A stretch of DNA of 48,141 bases from Polyangiaceae bacterium. GTDB taxonomy: Bacteria > Myxococcota_A > Polyangia > Polyangiales > Polyangiaceae. The notes beneath the pieces were generated by a model. The model did no database searches, had not been told where the DNA came from, and was given only the letters and a program-made list of their open reading frames with translations. Numbering within the stretch: the first letter of the stretch is position 1; the number at the start of each line of letters is the position of its first letter. Shown in pieces: positions 24,533-31,773 of the stretch. Location of the stretch: the NCBI GenBank assembly GCA_023150915.1, contig JAKLKA010000042.1, forward strand, positions 1 to 48,141, written 5' to 3'. A program made the translations under genes and the position numbers.

Positions 24533-25858
24533 ATGCGTCCGAGCGAGCCCAACCCCTTCGAAGGCACCCCGTATCGCGCCTTGCGCCGGCTCGGGGCGGG
24601 GGGCATGGGCGAGGTCTACGAAGTCGAGCACGAGATCGTCGGCAAGCGGATGGTCGCCAAGGTGTTGCGGGCCGAGCTCGCCACCGATCCGGGGACGGTC
24701 GACCGCATGCGGGTCGAAGCGCAGGCGCTCGCGCGGCTCGATCACCCGAACATCGTCAGCGTGAGCGACTTCCGAGCCACCGGTGATGGCCGTCCCTTCT
24801 TCGTGATGGAGCGCCTGGACGGCTGCACGCTGGGGCAAGAGCTGAGGCGGCGCGGCGCCTTCACTGTCGAACAGGCCATCGACATCGCGCGCCAGGTGCT
24901 CAGGGCGCTCACCGCGGCGCACGGTCTGGGTCTGGTGCACCGCGACATCAAGCTCGACAACGTGTTCTTGCACCGGACGCCTGCGGGCGATCGGATCGTG
25001 AAGGTGCTGGACTTCGGCGTCGCCAAGGTGCTCGGCGGGCACGGTGGCCGCGGGCCAGCGCCGCCGTCACTGCCGACCGCAGAGGGCGTGATCGTCGGCA
25101 CGCCGCGCTACGTGAGCCCCGAGCAGGTGCGCGGCAAGAACGTCGATCATCGCGCCGACATCTACGGTGTCGGGCTGATGCTCTACACGCTCATCGCCGG
25201 CCGTGGACCGTTCGATCACGTCGACGGTCGCAAAGATCTCTTTCTGGCCCACCTGACCGAAGAGCCCGACCCGCCTTCGAAGCTCGCCCAGCAGCCGGTC
25301 CCGAACGAGCTCGATACCGCCATTCTGCGCGCCATCCAGAAGTCCCCCGACGACCGCTACCAGACCGCAGAGTCGTTCGAGGTCGCGCTGGCGTCGATCG
25401 CTTCGCGACGCAAGGCACCCATCGGCTGGCTCGAGACCGAGCCCAGCCCCGCACCAGGGCCCGCGAAGGTCGCCGTGCCGTCGGTGACCGTGCGCACGGG
25501 CGCGCCCGTGTTCGACGAGACGACGAATGATCGGCCCGGGCCGCGGCGCGTGATCCCGACGGAGGTCCTGGATGAGCTCGCGCCGCTGCGCGAGCCGGAG
25601 CTCTCGACGCGAACCTCGCGAGCTGCCGATGCGGCAGGTGACGGCGCGCGAGCTCCTGACGCCCCGCCGCCCGCACCTGACCATGCGAGCACGTCCGGCG
25701 TGACCTACGTCGCGGGCATTGGCGCGGCGATCGCGACCTCGCTCGCGGGCATCCTGCTGGTGAAGGCCGCGTCCCCGGCCATGGTCGCCGGCTTGATTGG
25801 CGCGAGCGTGGTCGCGGCGGCGATCGCGGCAACCATCGCGTCACGCGTCGCGCGCTGA
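24533..25858 (+). CDS. Hanks-type Ser/Thr kinase with two C-terminal TM helices
   Basis: 441 residues. Kinase domain ~14-285: Gly loop GAGGMGEVY (21-29), Lys43 (MVAKVL), HRDIKLDN with Asp138, DFG 160-162, GTPRYVSPEQ. All catalytic residues are intact. A ~110-residue Pro/Arg/Asp-rich juxtamembrane stretch follows. Two adjacent hydrophobic helices (~395-413, 417-437) end the protein, so there is no extracytoplasmic sensor. ATG 24533 fits the family start; an upstream ATG at 24491 is out of this frame and lies inside a palindrome. Divergent from the Pro-rich/TPR-PEGA/PGRS operon. Confidence 0.92.
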   Translation: MRPSEPNPFEGTPYRALRRLGAGGMGEVYEVEHEIVGKRMVAKVLRAELATDPGTVDRMRVEAQALARLDHPNIVSVSDFRATGDGRPFFVMERLDGCTLGQELRRRGAFTVEQAIDIARQVLRALTAAHGLGLVHRDIKLDNVFLHRTPAGDRIVKVLDFGVAKVLGGHGGRGPAPPSLPTAEGVIVGTPRYVSPEQVRGKNVDHRADIYGVGLMLYTLIAGRGPFDHVDGRKDLFLAHLTEEPDPPSKLAQQPVPNELDTAILRAIQKSPDDRYQTAESFEVALASIASRRKAPIGWLETEPSPAPGPAKVAVPSVTVRTGAPVFDETTNDRPGPRRVIPTEVLDELAPLREPELSTRTSRAADAAGDGARAPDAPPPAPDHASTSGVTYVAGIGAAIATSLAGILLVKAASPAMVAGLIGASVVAAAIAATIASRVAR

Positions 25859-25880
25859 TTGTTCCGCGGCTGCTCCGGAG

Positions 25881-25886
25881 TATGCT
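25881..25886 (+). promoter_or_regulatory. -10-like box TATGCT upstream of the third kinase
   Basis: 50 bases before ATG 25937; the leader carries GGGA close to the start codon. A promoter inside the kinase pair, so the two kinases may be separately expressed. Confidence 0.25.
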
Positions 25887-25936
25887 GGCGCCGCCCGAGT
25901 GAGGGCGACTGGGGCCGTGGCTGGGCAGTGGGAACG

Positions 25937-28192
25937 ATGAACGCGAGCGGGTTTTCCGACCGAGACGATCCGTTCGCGCCGGGGGACCTGGTCGAGGGTC
26001 GCTACCGCGTGATCCGGCGGCTCAGCGCCGGCGGGGTCGGCGCGGTGTACGAGGCCGAGCACGCATTCACCGGCCTGCACGTCGCGCTGAAGGCACTCCA
26101 CAACCAGAGCGGCGACAACCCCGAGCGCATGCGGGCCGAGGCGCGCACGCTGGCCGAGATGCGCCACCCGAACATCGTTCAGATCACCGACGGCGGCGTC
26201 ACCGATCGGACCGTGTGGTTCACGATGGAGCTGCTCGAGGGCCGCACGCTGCGCGAAGAGATCTTGCGGGCGGGCCCCCTGGGCATCAGCCGCTCGCTGC
26301 GCTTCGCCTTGCAGATCGCCGAGGGCGTGGGCGCCGCGCACGCCGCGCAGGTGATTCATCGCGACCTGAAGCCCGAGAACATCTTCGTGGTGGCCGAGAC
26401 GGACGCCATCAAGATCTTGGACTTTGGCACCAGCAAGATCACCAGCAAGCAACGTCGCTCCGCCATGCTGAAGACGACGGACCGCTTCCGCCTCATCGGC
26501 ACTCAGGCGTACATGCCGCCCGAGCGCCTGCGCGCGGGCATGGCCGATGCGCGGGCCGACGTCTATGCCATCGGTCACATCTTGTACGAGATGATCGCCG
26601 GCCGGCACTGCTGGAGCGAGGGCCCGGGTCCCCTCGATCTGCCACCCCCGCAAGAGCTCGGTCTGCGCCAGATCTACACGACGCCGCGGCCGCTGCGCGA
26701 GCACGCGCCGGACGTGCCCGAGTGGCTGGAGCTGCTGGTGCTCACCGCGCTGGCGAAGGATCCCGAGCACCGCCAGCAGTCCATGCCCGAGCTCGCGAGC
26801 GCGCTGCGCACTGCGCTCGACAGATACACGAGCGAGCACCCCGTCGAGGCTCCGCGGGCACGCCCGCGCCCATCGCGTTCGCCCGCTCCGACCGCGGCGC
26901 CGCCCGCAGCGACCACCACGACCACCACGACCACCACGACCACCACGACCACCACGCGCGAGCAGCCGCTGTGGGCGATGCAAGCCCCGCCGGTTCAGGC
27001 CGCCGAGGACCGCGCGCGCATCGACGCGCTTCTGGTCTGTGGTGCCGCCCGTTTCGCCGCGGGGTCCACCGCGCTGGACGACCTCGAGAAGGGGCTCCGC
27101 GCGCTGGCCGACGGCGAGCGCCACGATCCGGCGCGCCGTGGAATGGTGCGCGCCCTCGCGCACAGCGCCCAGCAAGCCACCGAGCCGGTCCGCGTGTCCG
27201 TGCGAAAGCTGCTCGGGTGGATCGGGAGCACCACGGGCGACGAGCGAGAGGACGCGATCGGGCACTTGCTCCGATCGATGTCCAAGCGGGGGTGGAACCC
27301 GGACGGCGACCGCATCGAACCGCTGCCGCACCCCGACCTCGCGATCGGCGCCGCCATGCTGATCGCGCCCGACCGGCGCCTCGACTCGGCCGAGAACGCG
27401 CTGGTCCGCCTGCGCGATCACGCAATCGACGTGCAGAGCCTGGCCGTCTCGGTGATGGTGGCGTTCGCGCGCACCCCGGTCGCTCACCACCCCGCGCCGC
27501 GCGGCGCCCTGCTCGCGCTGCTGCTGGGCGGCGCCGAGGACTCGGAGCTCGCCCACACCGAGCTTGCGCAGTTCGTGCTCGGCGCGGCCGCCCTGAGCGA
27601 TCCCGAGCCCCCCAGGTTGCACCCCGCACCGAAGCCCGTCGCGCCGGAGCCGATGCCGCGGACGCCCGTCGCGCCGGAGCCGATGCCGCGGACGCCCATC
27701 GCGCCGGAATCGATGCCGCCGACGCCCATCGCGCCGACGCCGCGAGCAGGCGGTTCGCCAACCCCGCCCGCGGTCTCGAGCTCTCGCCGCCCGCCCGAGG
27801 TCGTCGCCAGGCCCGCGCACCCGCCACCGGCGCGATCACCCGCGAAGCTGGTGTGGGTGATCGGGCTCAGCGCAGTCGCGTCCAGCGCGGTGGTGATCGG
27901 CGGGTTCGCGCTGCGATCGCCGGGCGCGCCGGCGCCGACACCGGACCCTCCGCGCATAGCGGCCGTGGCTCCCGAGCCCAGCGTCGCTCCCACCGAAGCC
28001 CCGCTGCCGAGCGCGGTAGCAGCGGCGCCTGCACCCGCGCCTGCGCCTGCACCCGCGCCCGCACCCGCGCCTGCACTCACGCCTGCACCCAGCGCCTCCG
28101 CGACGCCCACGCGCGCGACCAGCGCGACGCCGAAGTCCCAGAAGCCGGGCGCGCCGGCGGACAAGCCGGTGTTGCCCGCGTCGGGGTTGTGA
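25937..28192 (+). CDS. Hanks-type Ser/Thr kinase with poly-Thr linker, helical domain and Ala-Pro tail
   Basis: 751 residues. Kinase domain ~20-305: the Gly loop is SAGGVG (first Gly replaced by Ser30), Lys52, HRDLKPEN with Asp143, DFG 162-164, and PPE (194-196) in place of APE. Residues 326-340 are fifteen threonines. A ~210-residue helical region (~345-560) follows, without a recognised family. Then come three ten-residue APEPMPRTP-type repeats, a TM helix (~638-659) and an (AP)n tail that may cross the periplasm or wall. ATG 25937 has GGGA upstream. Activity is likely but the Gly loop is non-standard. Confidence 0.9.
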   Translation: MNASGFSDRDDPFAPGDLVEGRYRVIRRLSAGGVGAVYEAEHAFTGLHVALKALHNQSGDNPERMRAEARTLAEMRHPNIVQITDGGVTDRTVWFTMELLEGRTLREEILRAGPLGISRSLRFALQIAEGVGAAHAAQVIHRDLKPENIFVVAETDAIKILDFGTSKITSKQRRSAMLKTTDRFRLIGTQAYMPPERLRAGMADARADVYAIGHILYEMIAGRHCWSEGPGPLDLPPPQELGLRQIYTTPRPLREHAPDVPEWLELLVLTALAKDPEHRQQSMPELASALRTALDRYTSEHPVEAPRARPRPSRSPAPTAAPPAATTTTTTTTTTTTTTTREQPLWAMQAPPVQAAEDRARIDALLVCGAARFAAGSTALDDLEKGLRALADGERHDPARRGMVRALAHSAQQATEPVRVSVRKLLGWIGSTTGDEREDAIGHLLRSMSKRGWNPDGDRIEPLPHPDLAIGAAMLIAPDRRLDSAENALVRLRDHAIDVQSLAVSVMVAFARTPVAHHPAPRGALLALLLGGAEDSELAHTELAQFVLGAAALSDPEPPRLHPAPKPVAPEPMPRTPVAPEPMPRTPIAPESMPPTPIAPTPRAGGSPTPPAVSSSRRPPEVVARPAHPPPARSPAKLVWVIGLSAVASSAVVIGGFALRSPGAPAPTPDPPRIAAVAPEPSVAPTEAPLPSAVAAAPAPAPAPAPAPAPAPALTPAPSASATPTRATSATPKSQKPGAPADKPVLPASGL
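26912..26956 (+). repeat. Microsatellite (ACCACCACG)x5 encoding poly-Thr
   Basis: Five exact 9-base copies inside the kinase gene, giving Thr15. Because the unit is a multiple of three, length changes would keep the frame. Confidence 0.85.
27635..27724 (+). repeat. Three 30-base in-frame repeats (VAPEPMPRTP type)
   Basis: Copies at 27635, 27665 and 27695 with a partial fourth from 27725; the first two are identical and the third diverged. They lie in the linker before the TM helix. Confidence 0.75.
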
Positions 28193-28226
28193 GCGGGGGC
28201 GGAGCAGGGCCTCGAGCGCCGCGCTG

Positions 28227-28841
28227 CTACACCACCAGGTAGCCGAGCGTGTTCGCAGCGGCGCTGATCCGGTCACCCAAGGTCGGGTCAACGAGGGCAC
28301 GATGGAATGTGGGAGCCGTCGGCAGCGCCGAAGACGCGCGTTCGTAGAGCGCAACGCAGGGCTTGTTGGCGTGCATCGACGAGCCGTACCAGAGCCCCTC
28401 CACCGCCGGGTAAGCGGCGTATATCGCTCGGGACCACCTTCGCGCGCGAGGTCGCGGCCCCGACGCGATGGCCATCGAGGCGCCTGCCCGCGTTGGCCAA
28501 GGGCCGGTCAAGTCGAGCAGGGTCAGGTCTCGCACAGTCTCGAATGCGACCAGCCACGGCGCGCGTGACGTTCGATCGACCACGCGCGTCGCTTGGAACA
28601 CCTCGGCGAGACAGGTTGTCGGCTCGCTGCAAGCGTACACGATGCCCTTCGCCTGGCCTCGCGGTGGGGGGTCATGATGGTCGAATCGAGCACACGTCGG
28701 CCCGTGAGCGCGGAAAGCGTTCCAAGTGGTCGAGTGGGCACCAGCAGAGAAGTACACGCGCCACAGGCGAGTCCGGGCACTCAGGACCTTGGTGATCGCC
28801 GCCGTGGACAGCGGGTTCGGCGGTTCGGGGAACTTCGCCAC
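28227..28841 (-). CDS. RES-domain toxin
   Basis: 204 residues, normal for RES toxins, which degrade NAD+. The conserved Arg, Glu and Ser that name the family are visible: LWRVY (Arg28), CLAEVF (Glu80) and YGSS (Ser154/155), with GIVYACSEPTTC and VALYER between and after them. The gene follows the Xre-type antitoxin by 6 bases in the same direction, the usual antitoxin-first order. Codon third positions look less GC-rich than in flanking genes, suggesting acquisition. ATG 28841 is the only good start. Confidence 0.88.
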   Translation of the reverse strand: MAKFPEPPNPLSTAAITKVLSARTRLWRVYFSAGAHSTTWNAFRAHGPTCARFDHHDPPPRGQAKGIVYACSEPTTCLAEVFQATRVVDRTSRAPWLVAFETVRDLTLLDLTGPWPTRAGASMAIASGPRPRARRWSRAIYAAYPAVEGLWYGSSMHANKPCVALYERASSALPTAPTFHRALVDPTLGDRISAAANTLGYLVV

Positions 28842-28847
28842 TGCGGA

Positions 28848-29603
28848 TCAGATCTCTTCGGCGAGACTCGCCACGGCATCCGCGTCGCGCCCTGCAGACA
28901 GCCATTGCGTCGGTGTCACGGGTCTCTCGTCTTCCCCGACGACCAGGTCCGGATTGGGTGTCATGAACCAGCGCGCGACAGCCAGGGGATGTGCGTCGCG
29001 CCTCACGCGGGGCAGGACCCGTTCGAGCCCCCGGATGAGCTTCCGACCACCCTTTTGAAACTGAAACAACGGAATGCGCCACGAGCGGCCCTCCTTGACT
29101 CCGAAGAGCGTTCGTTCACTCGGGCCCAGCCGCTGCCGGAGGCGCGCGGCGCTCACGCCCAGCGCTTTCGCAGCCTCCGCCAAGGTCATGCTCTCCGCCA
29201 TGAGAAGCTCGAGCTCGATTCTCGCGCGGTCCATCGCAGTCGGCGCGTCGGGATCGCCGGCCTTGAAGCCGGCACCGTCGAGGAGCGACGCTTCGGCGTC
29301 CGTGAGCTGCGGCACCGCAAGCGGCCCCGCCCCGGCGACGTGATCCACCGCAGCCTCGGCAGCCGCAAGACTGAGGCGCAGGCGTCGCATTTCAGCTCCG
29401 CCCGCGCGGCCTCGCTGGCGACTCACGATTGCCTGGCGTCGAGTCAACACCAGGACGACGAGCTCGTCCTCCCCCACGATCGCCTCGCTCTTGGAAAGGG
29501 CAATCTCCACCGGGCCCGAGCCAGCGTGCGCTCTCTCGACGTCGCGCCCGATGCCTTGCCAGACCCGCTGAGCGGCGGTCGATCGTGCTCTTGCGGTCGT
29601 CAT
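28848..29603 (-). CDS. Xre/MbcA-type antitoxin partner of RES toxin
   Basis: 251 residues, longer than the usual 110-170. A helix-turn-helix lies at ~139-160 (TLAEAAKALGVSAARLRQRLG). The following segment (SWRIPLFQF, VTPTQWLSAGRDADAVASLAEEI) matches the toxin-binding C-terminus of RES-associated antitoxins. The first ~125 residues are an additional region of unknown fold. It should neutralise the downstream RES toxin and repress the operon. A near-adjacent palindrome at 29624-29638 is a plausible operator. Start ATG 29603 has no Shine-Dalgarno. Confidence 0.82.
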   Translation of the reverse strand: MTTARARSTAAQRVWQGIGRDVERAHAGSGPVEIALSKSEAIVGEDELVVLVLTRRQAIVSRQRGRAGGAEMRRLRLSLAAAEAAVDHVAGAGPLAVPQLTDAEASLLDGAGFKAGDPDAPTAMDRARIELELLMAESMTLAEAAKALGVSAARLRQRLGPSERTLFGVKEGRSWRIPLFQFQKGGRKLIRGLERVLPRVRRDAHPLAVARWFMTPNPDLVVGEDERPVTPTQWLSAGRDADAVASLAEEI

Positions 29604-29623
29604 CTTGGCTAACGCAAGCTAGC

Positions 29624-29638
29624 ACCGAAATGTTCGGT
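29624..29638. promoter_or_regulatory. Operator candidate ACCGAA-ATG-TTCGGT upstream of the RES-Xre operon
   Basis: Perfect 6-base arms with 3-base centre, 21 bases from the antitoxin start. An outer inverted repeat GGCTAAC (29607-29613) and GTTAGCC (29637-29643) encloses it. Toxin-antitoxin promoters are typically autorepressed through such sites. Confidence 0.5.
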
Positions 29639-29656
29639 TAGCCACAGCGCCCGCCT

Positions 29657-29673
29657 TCCCCGATCGTCGGGGA
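29657..29673. terminator. GC hairpin TCCCCGA-TCG-TCGGGGA in the gap between tRNA-Ser and the antitoxin
   Basis: Seven perfect pairs with a 3-base loop, no U-run. It lies downstream of tRNA-Ser on the minus strand and upstream of the antitoxin promoter, so it may separate the two units. A second small hairpin ACACC-AGA-GGTGT is at 29710-29722. The rest of 29604-29824 has no gene. Confidence 0.35.
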
Positions 29674-29824
29674 CGCCACGCAGCGGGACCGCGCCGGCCG
29701 GGGCGTCCGACACCAGAGGTGTTGTGCTGCGGCGGCGAGCAATGGCTGAAGCGCGCCTTGCCGAGCGGCCGGCTCCGCCGCGCACACTGCGCTCCTTGCC
29801 CTCGGCAATCACAGAAACTTTCGG

Positions 29825-29911
29825 CGGAGGAGAAGGGATTCGAACCCCTGGTACCCTCACGGGTACGGCGGTTTTCAAAACCGCTGCCTTAGACCACTCG
29901 GCCACTCCTCC
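29825..29911 (-). tRNA. tRNA-Ser (anticodon TGA)
   Basis: 87 bases on the minus strand. Acceptor arms GGAGGAG and CTCCTCC pair perfectly, discriminator G. The anticodon arm is GCGGT-TTTGAAA-ACCGC, giving anticodon TGA. A long variable arm (GTACCC-GTGA-GGGTAC) and GGTTCGAATCC in the T arm are diagnostic of tRNA-Ser. CCA is not encoded (GCCG follows). Confidence 0.97.
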
Positions 29912-29976
29912 GGGATGTACTTCAAGACGTTGTAAGCGAGACGGATTCAAGCACGGGTTGCGCCGCAGAGTACGCC

Positions 29977-30477
29977 CTACGGGAACATGGCATCAAACTG
30001 TTGCTCCAGGAGCTCGGCAAACCTGAAGACACGCGGCGCAAGACCTCGCCTCGGATCGCCGAGGGCCCGGGCGACTTGAAGGTCGCGCTCGGGCCATCGG
30101 ATCGCCCCGTGGACATCTTCCCAAGGGTACTCCAGCTGAGGACCGTGGGCGGGCGCGAGCTGAGGATGAGCGCTCTCGAGCGCACCGACCACCCAGAGCA
30201 CATCCTCCCAGACCTGCGTTCCACCGAGCGGAGCGACGAGCCTCCTTTGGCGGCGGAGCACGAGAAGTAGACGCGAGGCGGCCCGGTGGCTGCCTTGGAC
30301 CGCGGCCAAAGACGCCGCACCTTGGCGCAGGAGCGCGGCCTTTGCGAGCTTCTCGAAGACCATCTGGCAGATCATCGCGAGCGCCGAAGGCGACACGGAG
30401 CCCATCGCCCTCATGCCGCGGAAGTCCGCACGGGCCTGCTCGAGGTAGCCCAGTGCCCAGTCGCGGTCCGTCGCCAC
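29977..30477 (-). CDS. HEPN-domain protein
   Basis: 166 residues. The N-terminus DWALGYLEQARADFRGM and the following AMICQMVFEKLAKAALLRQG match the first two helices of HEPN proteins, which often act with nucleotidyltransferases or as RNases. The typical RxxxxH ribonuclease motif is not evident, so it may be a binding or sensing version. It starts 3 bases after the stop of a 103-residue gene, so the two form an operon. No nucleotidyltransferase partner is nearby. The ATG at 30477 is the natural start. Confidence 0.7.
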   Translation of the reverse strand: MATDRDWALGYLEQARADFRGMRAMGSVSPSALAMICQMVFEKLAKAALLRQGAASLAAVQGSHRAASRLLLVLRRQRRLVAPLGGTQVWEDVLWVVGALESAHPQLAPAHGPQLEYPWEDVHGAIRWPERDLQVARALGDPRRGLAPRVFRFAELLEQQFDAMFP

Positions 30478-30480
30478 TGG

Positions 30481-30792
30481 CTAGACGACCTTCTTCAGCC
30501 TGGACTTCTCCCAGCCGGGCGGGAGTTTCAGTGTGTCGTTCGCGACCGACTCCCACTCCGAAGGGCTCAAGAGCACGACTATGGATGGATAGGGAACGCC
30601 TTCGCCCGGATGCGCTTCGAAACGAACGGGAAACACTTCGCCAGGTCCGCCGTTTCCGAGCGAGCCGGAGACTTCAACCAGGCGCACCTCATCGTCGACA
30701 CCCTCGACGAAGTACACGTCGGTGGTCTCCGGGTCCTCCTGGACGTGAGCCCTGGCGAGCTCTTCGGCGACCTGCGGCACGGTCTTCTTCAT
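30481..30792 (-). CDS. Hypothetical 103-residue partner of the HEPN gene
   Basis: Not a family I can name. MKKTVPQVAEELARAHVQEDPETTDVYF forms an amphipathic helix plus strand; then come acidic strands (VRLVEVSGSLGN, VFPVRFEAHP) and IVVLLSPSEWESV. No Cys, TM or signal peptide. The strong sequence organisation and the 3-base gap to the HEPN gene support a real two-gene unit. A TATCCT box 9 bases before ATG 30792 gives it a likely leaderless promoter. It may be the antitoxin or regulatory half of a toxin-antitoxin-like pair (inference). Confidence 0.7.
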   Translation of the reverse strand: MKKTVPQVAEELARAHVQEDPETTDVYFVEGVDDEVRLVEVSGSLGNGGPGEVFPVRFEAHPGEGVPYPSIVVLLSPSEWESVANDTLKLPPGWEKSRLKKVV

Positions 30793-30801
30793 CGCACGTG
30801 G

Positions 30802-30807
30802 AGGATA
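30802..30807 (-). promoter_or_regulatory. -10-like box TATCCT, extended TGc, 9 nt before the HEPN-partner start
   Basis: TGCTATCCT, nine bases, then ATG 30792 on the minus strand; no Shine-Dalgarno. Confidence 0.45.
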
Positions 30808-30836
30808 GCACGCTCACCCCGACAGCGAGGAGGGGC

Positions 30837-30865
30837 GCGACCTTGGCAACCTTGCGACCTTGCCC
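30837..30865. repeat. Short ~9-base-period repeat (GCAAGGTC/GCCAAGGTC on the minus strand)
   Basis: Read on the minus strand, three imperfect units of the core seen at 14075-14094. It lies in the 202-base gap between the HEPN operon and the zinc-ribbon gene, which otherwise holds only promoter-like boxes. Confidence 0.5.
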
Positions 30866-30981
30866 TTCCGCCCGGGCGCACGACGGCCCTATCCTCCCGC
30901 GCATGCGGTGGATCCCATTGCCTGGCCGAGGGCTGCGCGGACACGCTGAAGGCCATCTGGGAAGCCGGAGCGCGTTGACGC

Positions 30982-30987
30982 TACTCT
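30982..30987 (+). promoter_or_regulatory. -10-like box TACTCT 7 nt before the zinc-ribbon gene
   Basis: GCTACTCTGTCGGCC then ATG 30995; no Shine-Dalgarno. Confidence 0.45.
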
Positions 30988-30994
30988 GTCGGCC

Positions 30995-31771
30995 ATGAGC
31001 CAGTGCGACCACTGCGGCGCGCCCCTGGAGCGTGACTTCGAACGTCAGGCCACCTGTACCTTTTGCGACCGCGTCAACGCGCCCCTGCAGCGCGAGGTCG
31101 AGGTGGCGGTGCCGGTGCAGGTCGTGCAGAAGGTGGTGCAGGTCGTGGGGGTGGGAGCGGCCGTGCCCGAGGCGGTGGAGCTGCGCTGCCCGCATTGCCG
31201 CAAGCGGCTGGTCAGCGTGGTGGCGAAGGGGGTCGAGCTCGCGGGCTGTGGCGGGTGCGGCGGGATCTGGATCGACAACGCGAGCGCACGCGCCGTGCTG
31301 AGCGCGCCGGAATCGGTGTTCGCCGATCTGGCCCGGCGCGCCGGCAGCAACGCGCGGGATCGCAGCGTGCGCGGCCTGCGCGCGAGCTGTCCGGTGTGCA
31401 CGGCCGTGCTCGACCGCGCGGTGATGAAGGGCATCGAGCTCGACGTGTGCGACGATCACGGGACCTGGTTCGACCCCTTCGAGCTGGCGGTGCTGGTCGA
31501 CGTGCTCACCGGGCGCGCGCCGACGAAGATGCCGCTGGGCGACACGCGTGCGATCCGCTGCGCGAGCTGCAAGGCACAGATCAGCGCAGACCGCGCCAAC
31601 ATCACCGAAGACGGCCTGTGTTGCGAGGGCTGCTGGCGCAGCAAGCAAGCCGTAGTGCTCGCCGCGGCCGACCGCGAGGCGCAGCAGTCCGGCGCACTCG
31701 CCGTGGGCGGCGTGCTGCTCGGCGTGGCGGCGGTGATGCTGGGCGCCGCCGGTTCGTCGAGGAGGCCGTGA
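30995..31771 (+). CDS. Zinc-ribbon protein with two TFIIB-type ribbons and C-terminal TM helix
   Basis: 258 residues. A C4 knuckle (CDHC...CTFC, 4-24) is followed by a TFIIB-type ribbon (CPHC...CGGCGGIWID, 65-93), a second one (CPVC...CDDHGTWFD, 133-160) in which the last pair is Cys/His, and a further CASC...CCEGC pair (~189-217). The protein ends in a hydrophobic helix (~229-250). The CxGCxGxWxD pattern is common in bacterial zf-TFIIB proteins of unknown function. It is followed by the glycosidase-like lipoprotein, whose Shine-Dalgarno lies in its last codons, so translation is coupled. Confidence 0.82.
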   Translation: MSQCDHCGAPLERDFERQATCTFCDRVNAPLQREVEVAVPVQVVQKVVQVVGVGAAVPEAVELRCPHCRKRLVSVVAKGVELAGCGGCGGIWIDNASARAVLSAPESVFADLARRAGSNARDRSVRGLRASCPVCTAVLDRAVMKGIELDVCDDHGTWFDPFELAVLVDVLTGRAPTKMPLGDTRAIRCASCKAQISADRANITEDGLCCEGCWRSKQAVVLAAADREAQQSGALAVGGVLLGVAAVMLGAAGSSRRP

Positions 31772-31773
31772 AG

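Noticed and set aside
29724-30026. Plus-strand frame reading through the tRNA-Ser region (contains GEGIRTPGTLTG)
   Set aside because: This is the well-known artefact of translating the antisense of a serine tRNA.
28227-30792. Integrative element ending in tRNA-Ser
   Set aside because: No integrase, no visible duplicate of the tRNA 3' end, and no transposase; kept only as a possible island.
30904-30978. Protein-like fragment CGGSHCLAEGCADTLKAIWE between the HEPN operon and the zinc-ribbon gene
   Set aside because: No start codon in frame nearby, third-position GC lower than real genes here, and it competes with a 31-codon frame from ATG 30903; may be a gene remnant but not supportable.
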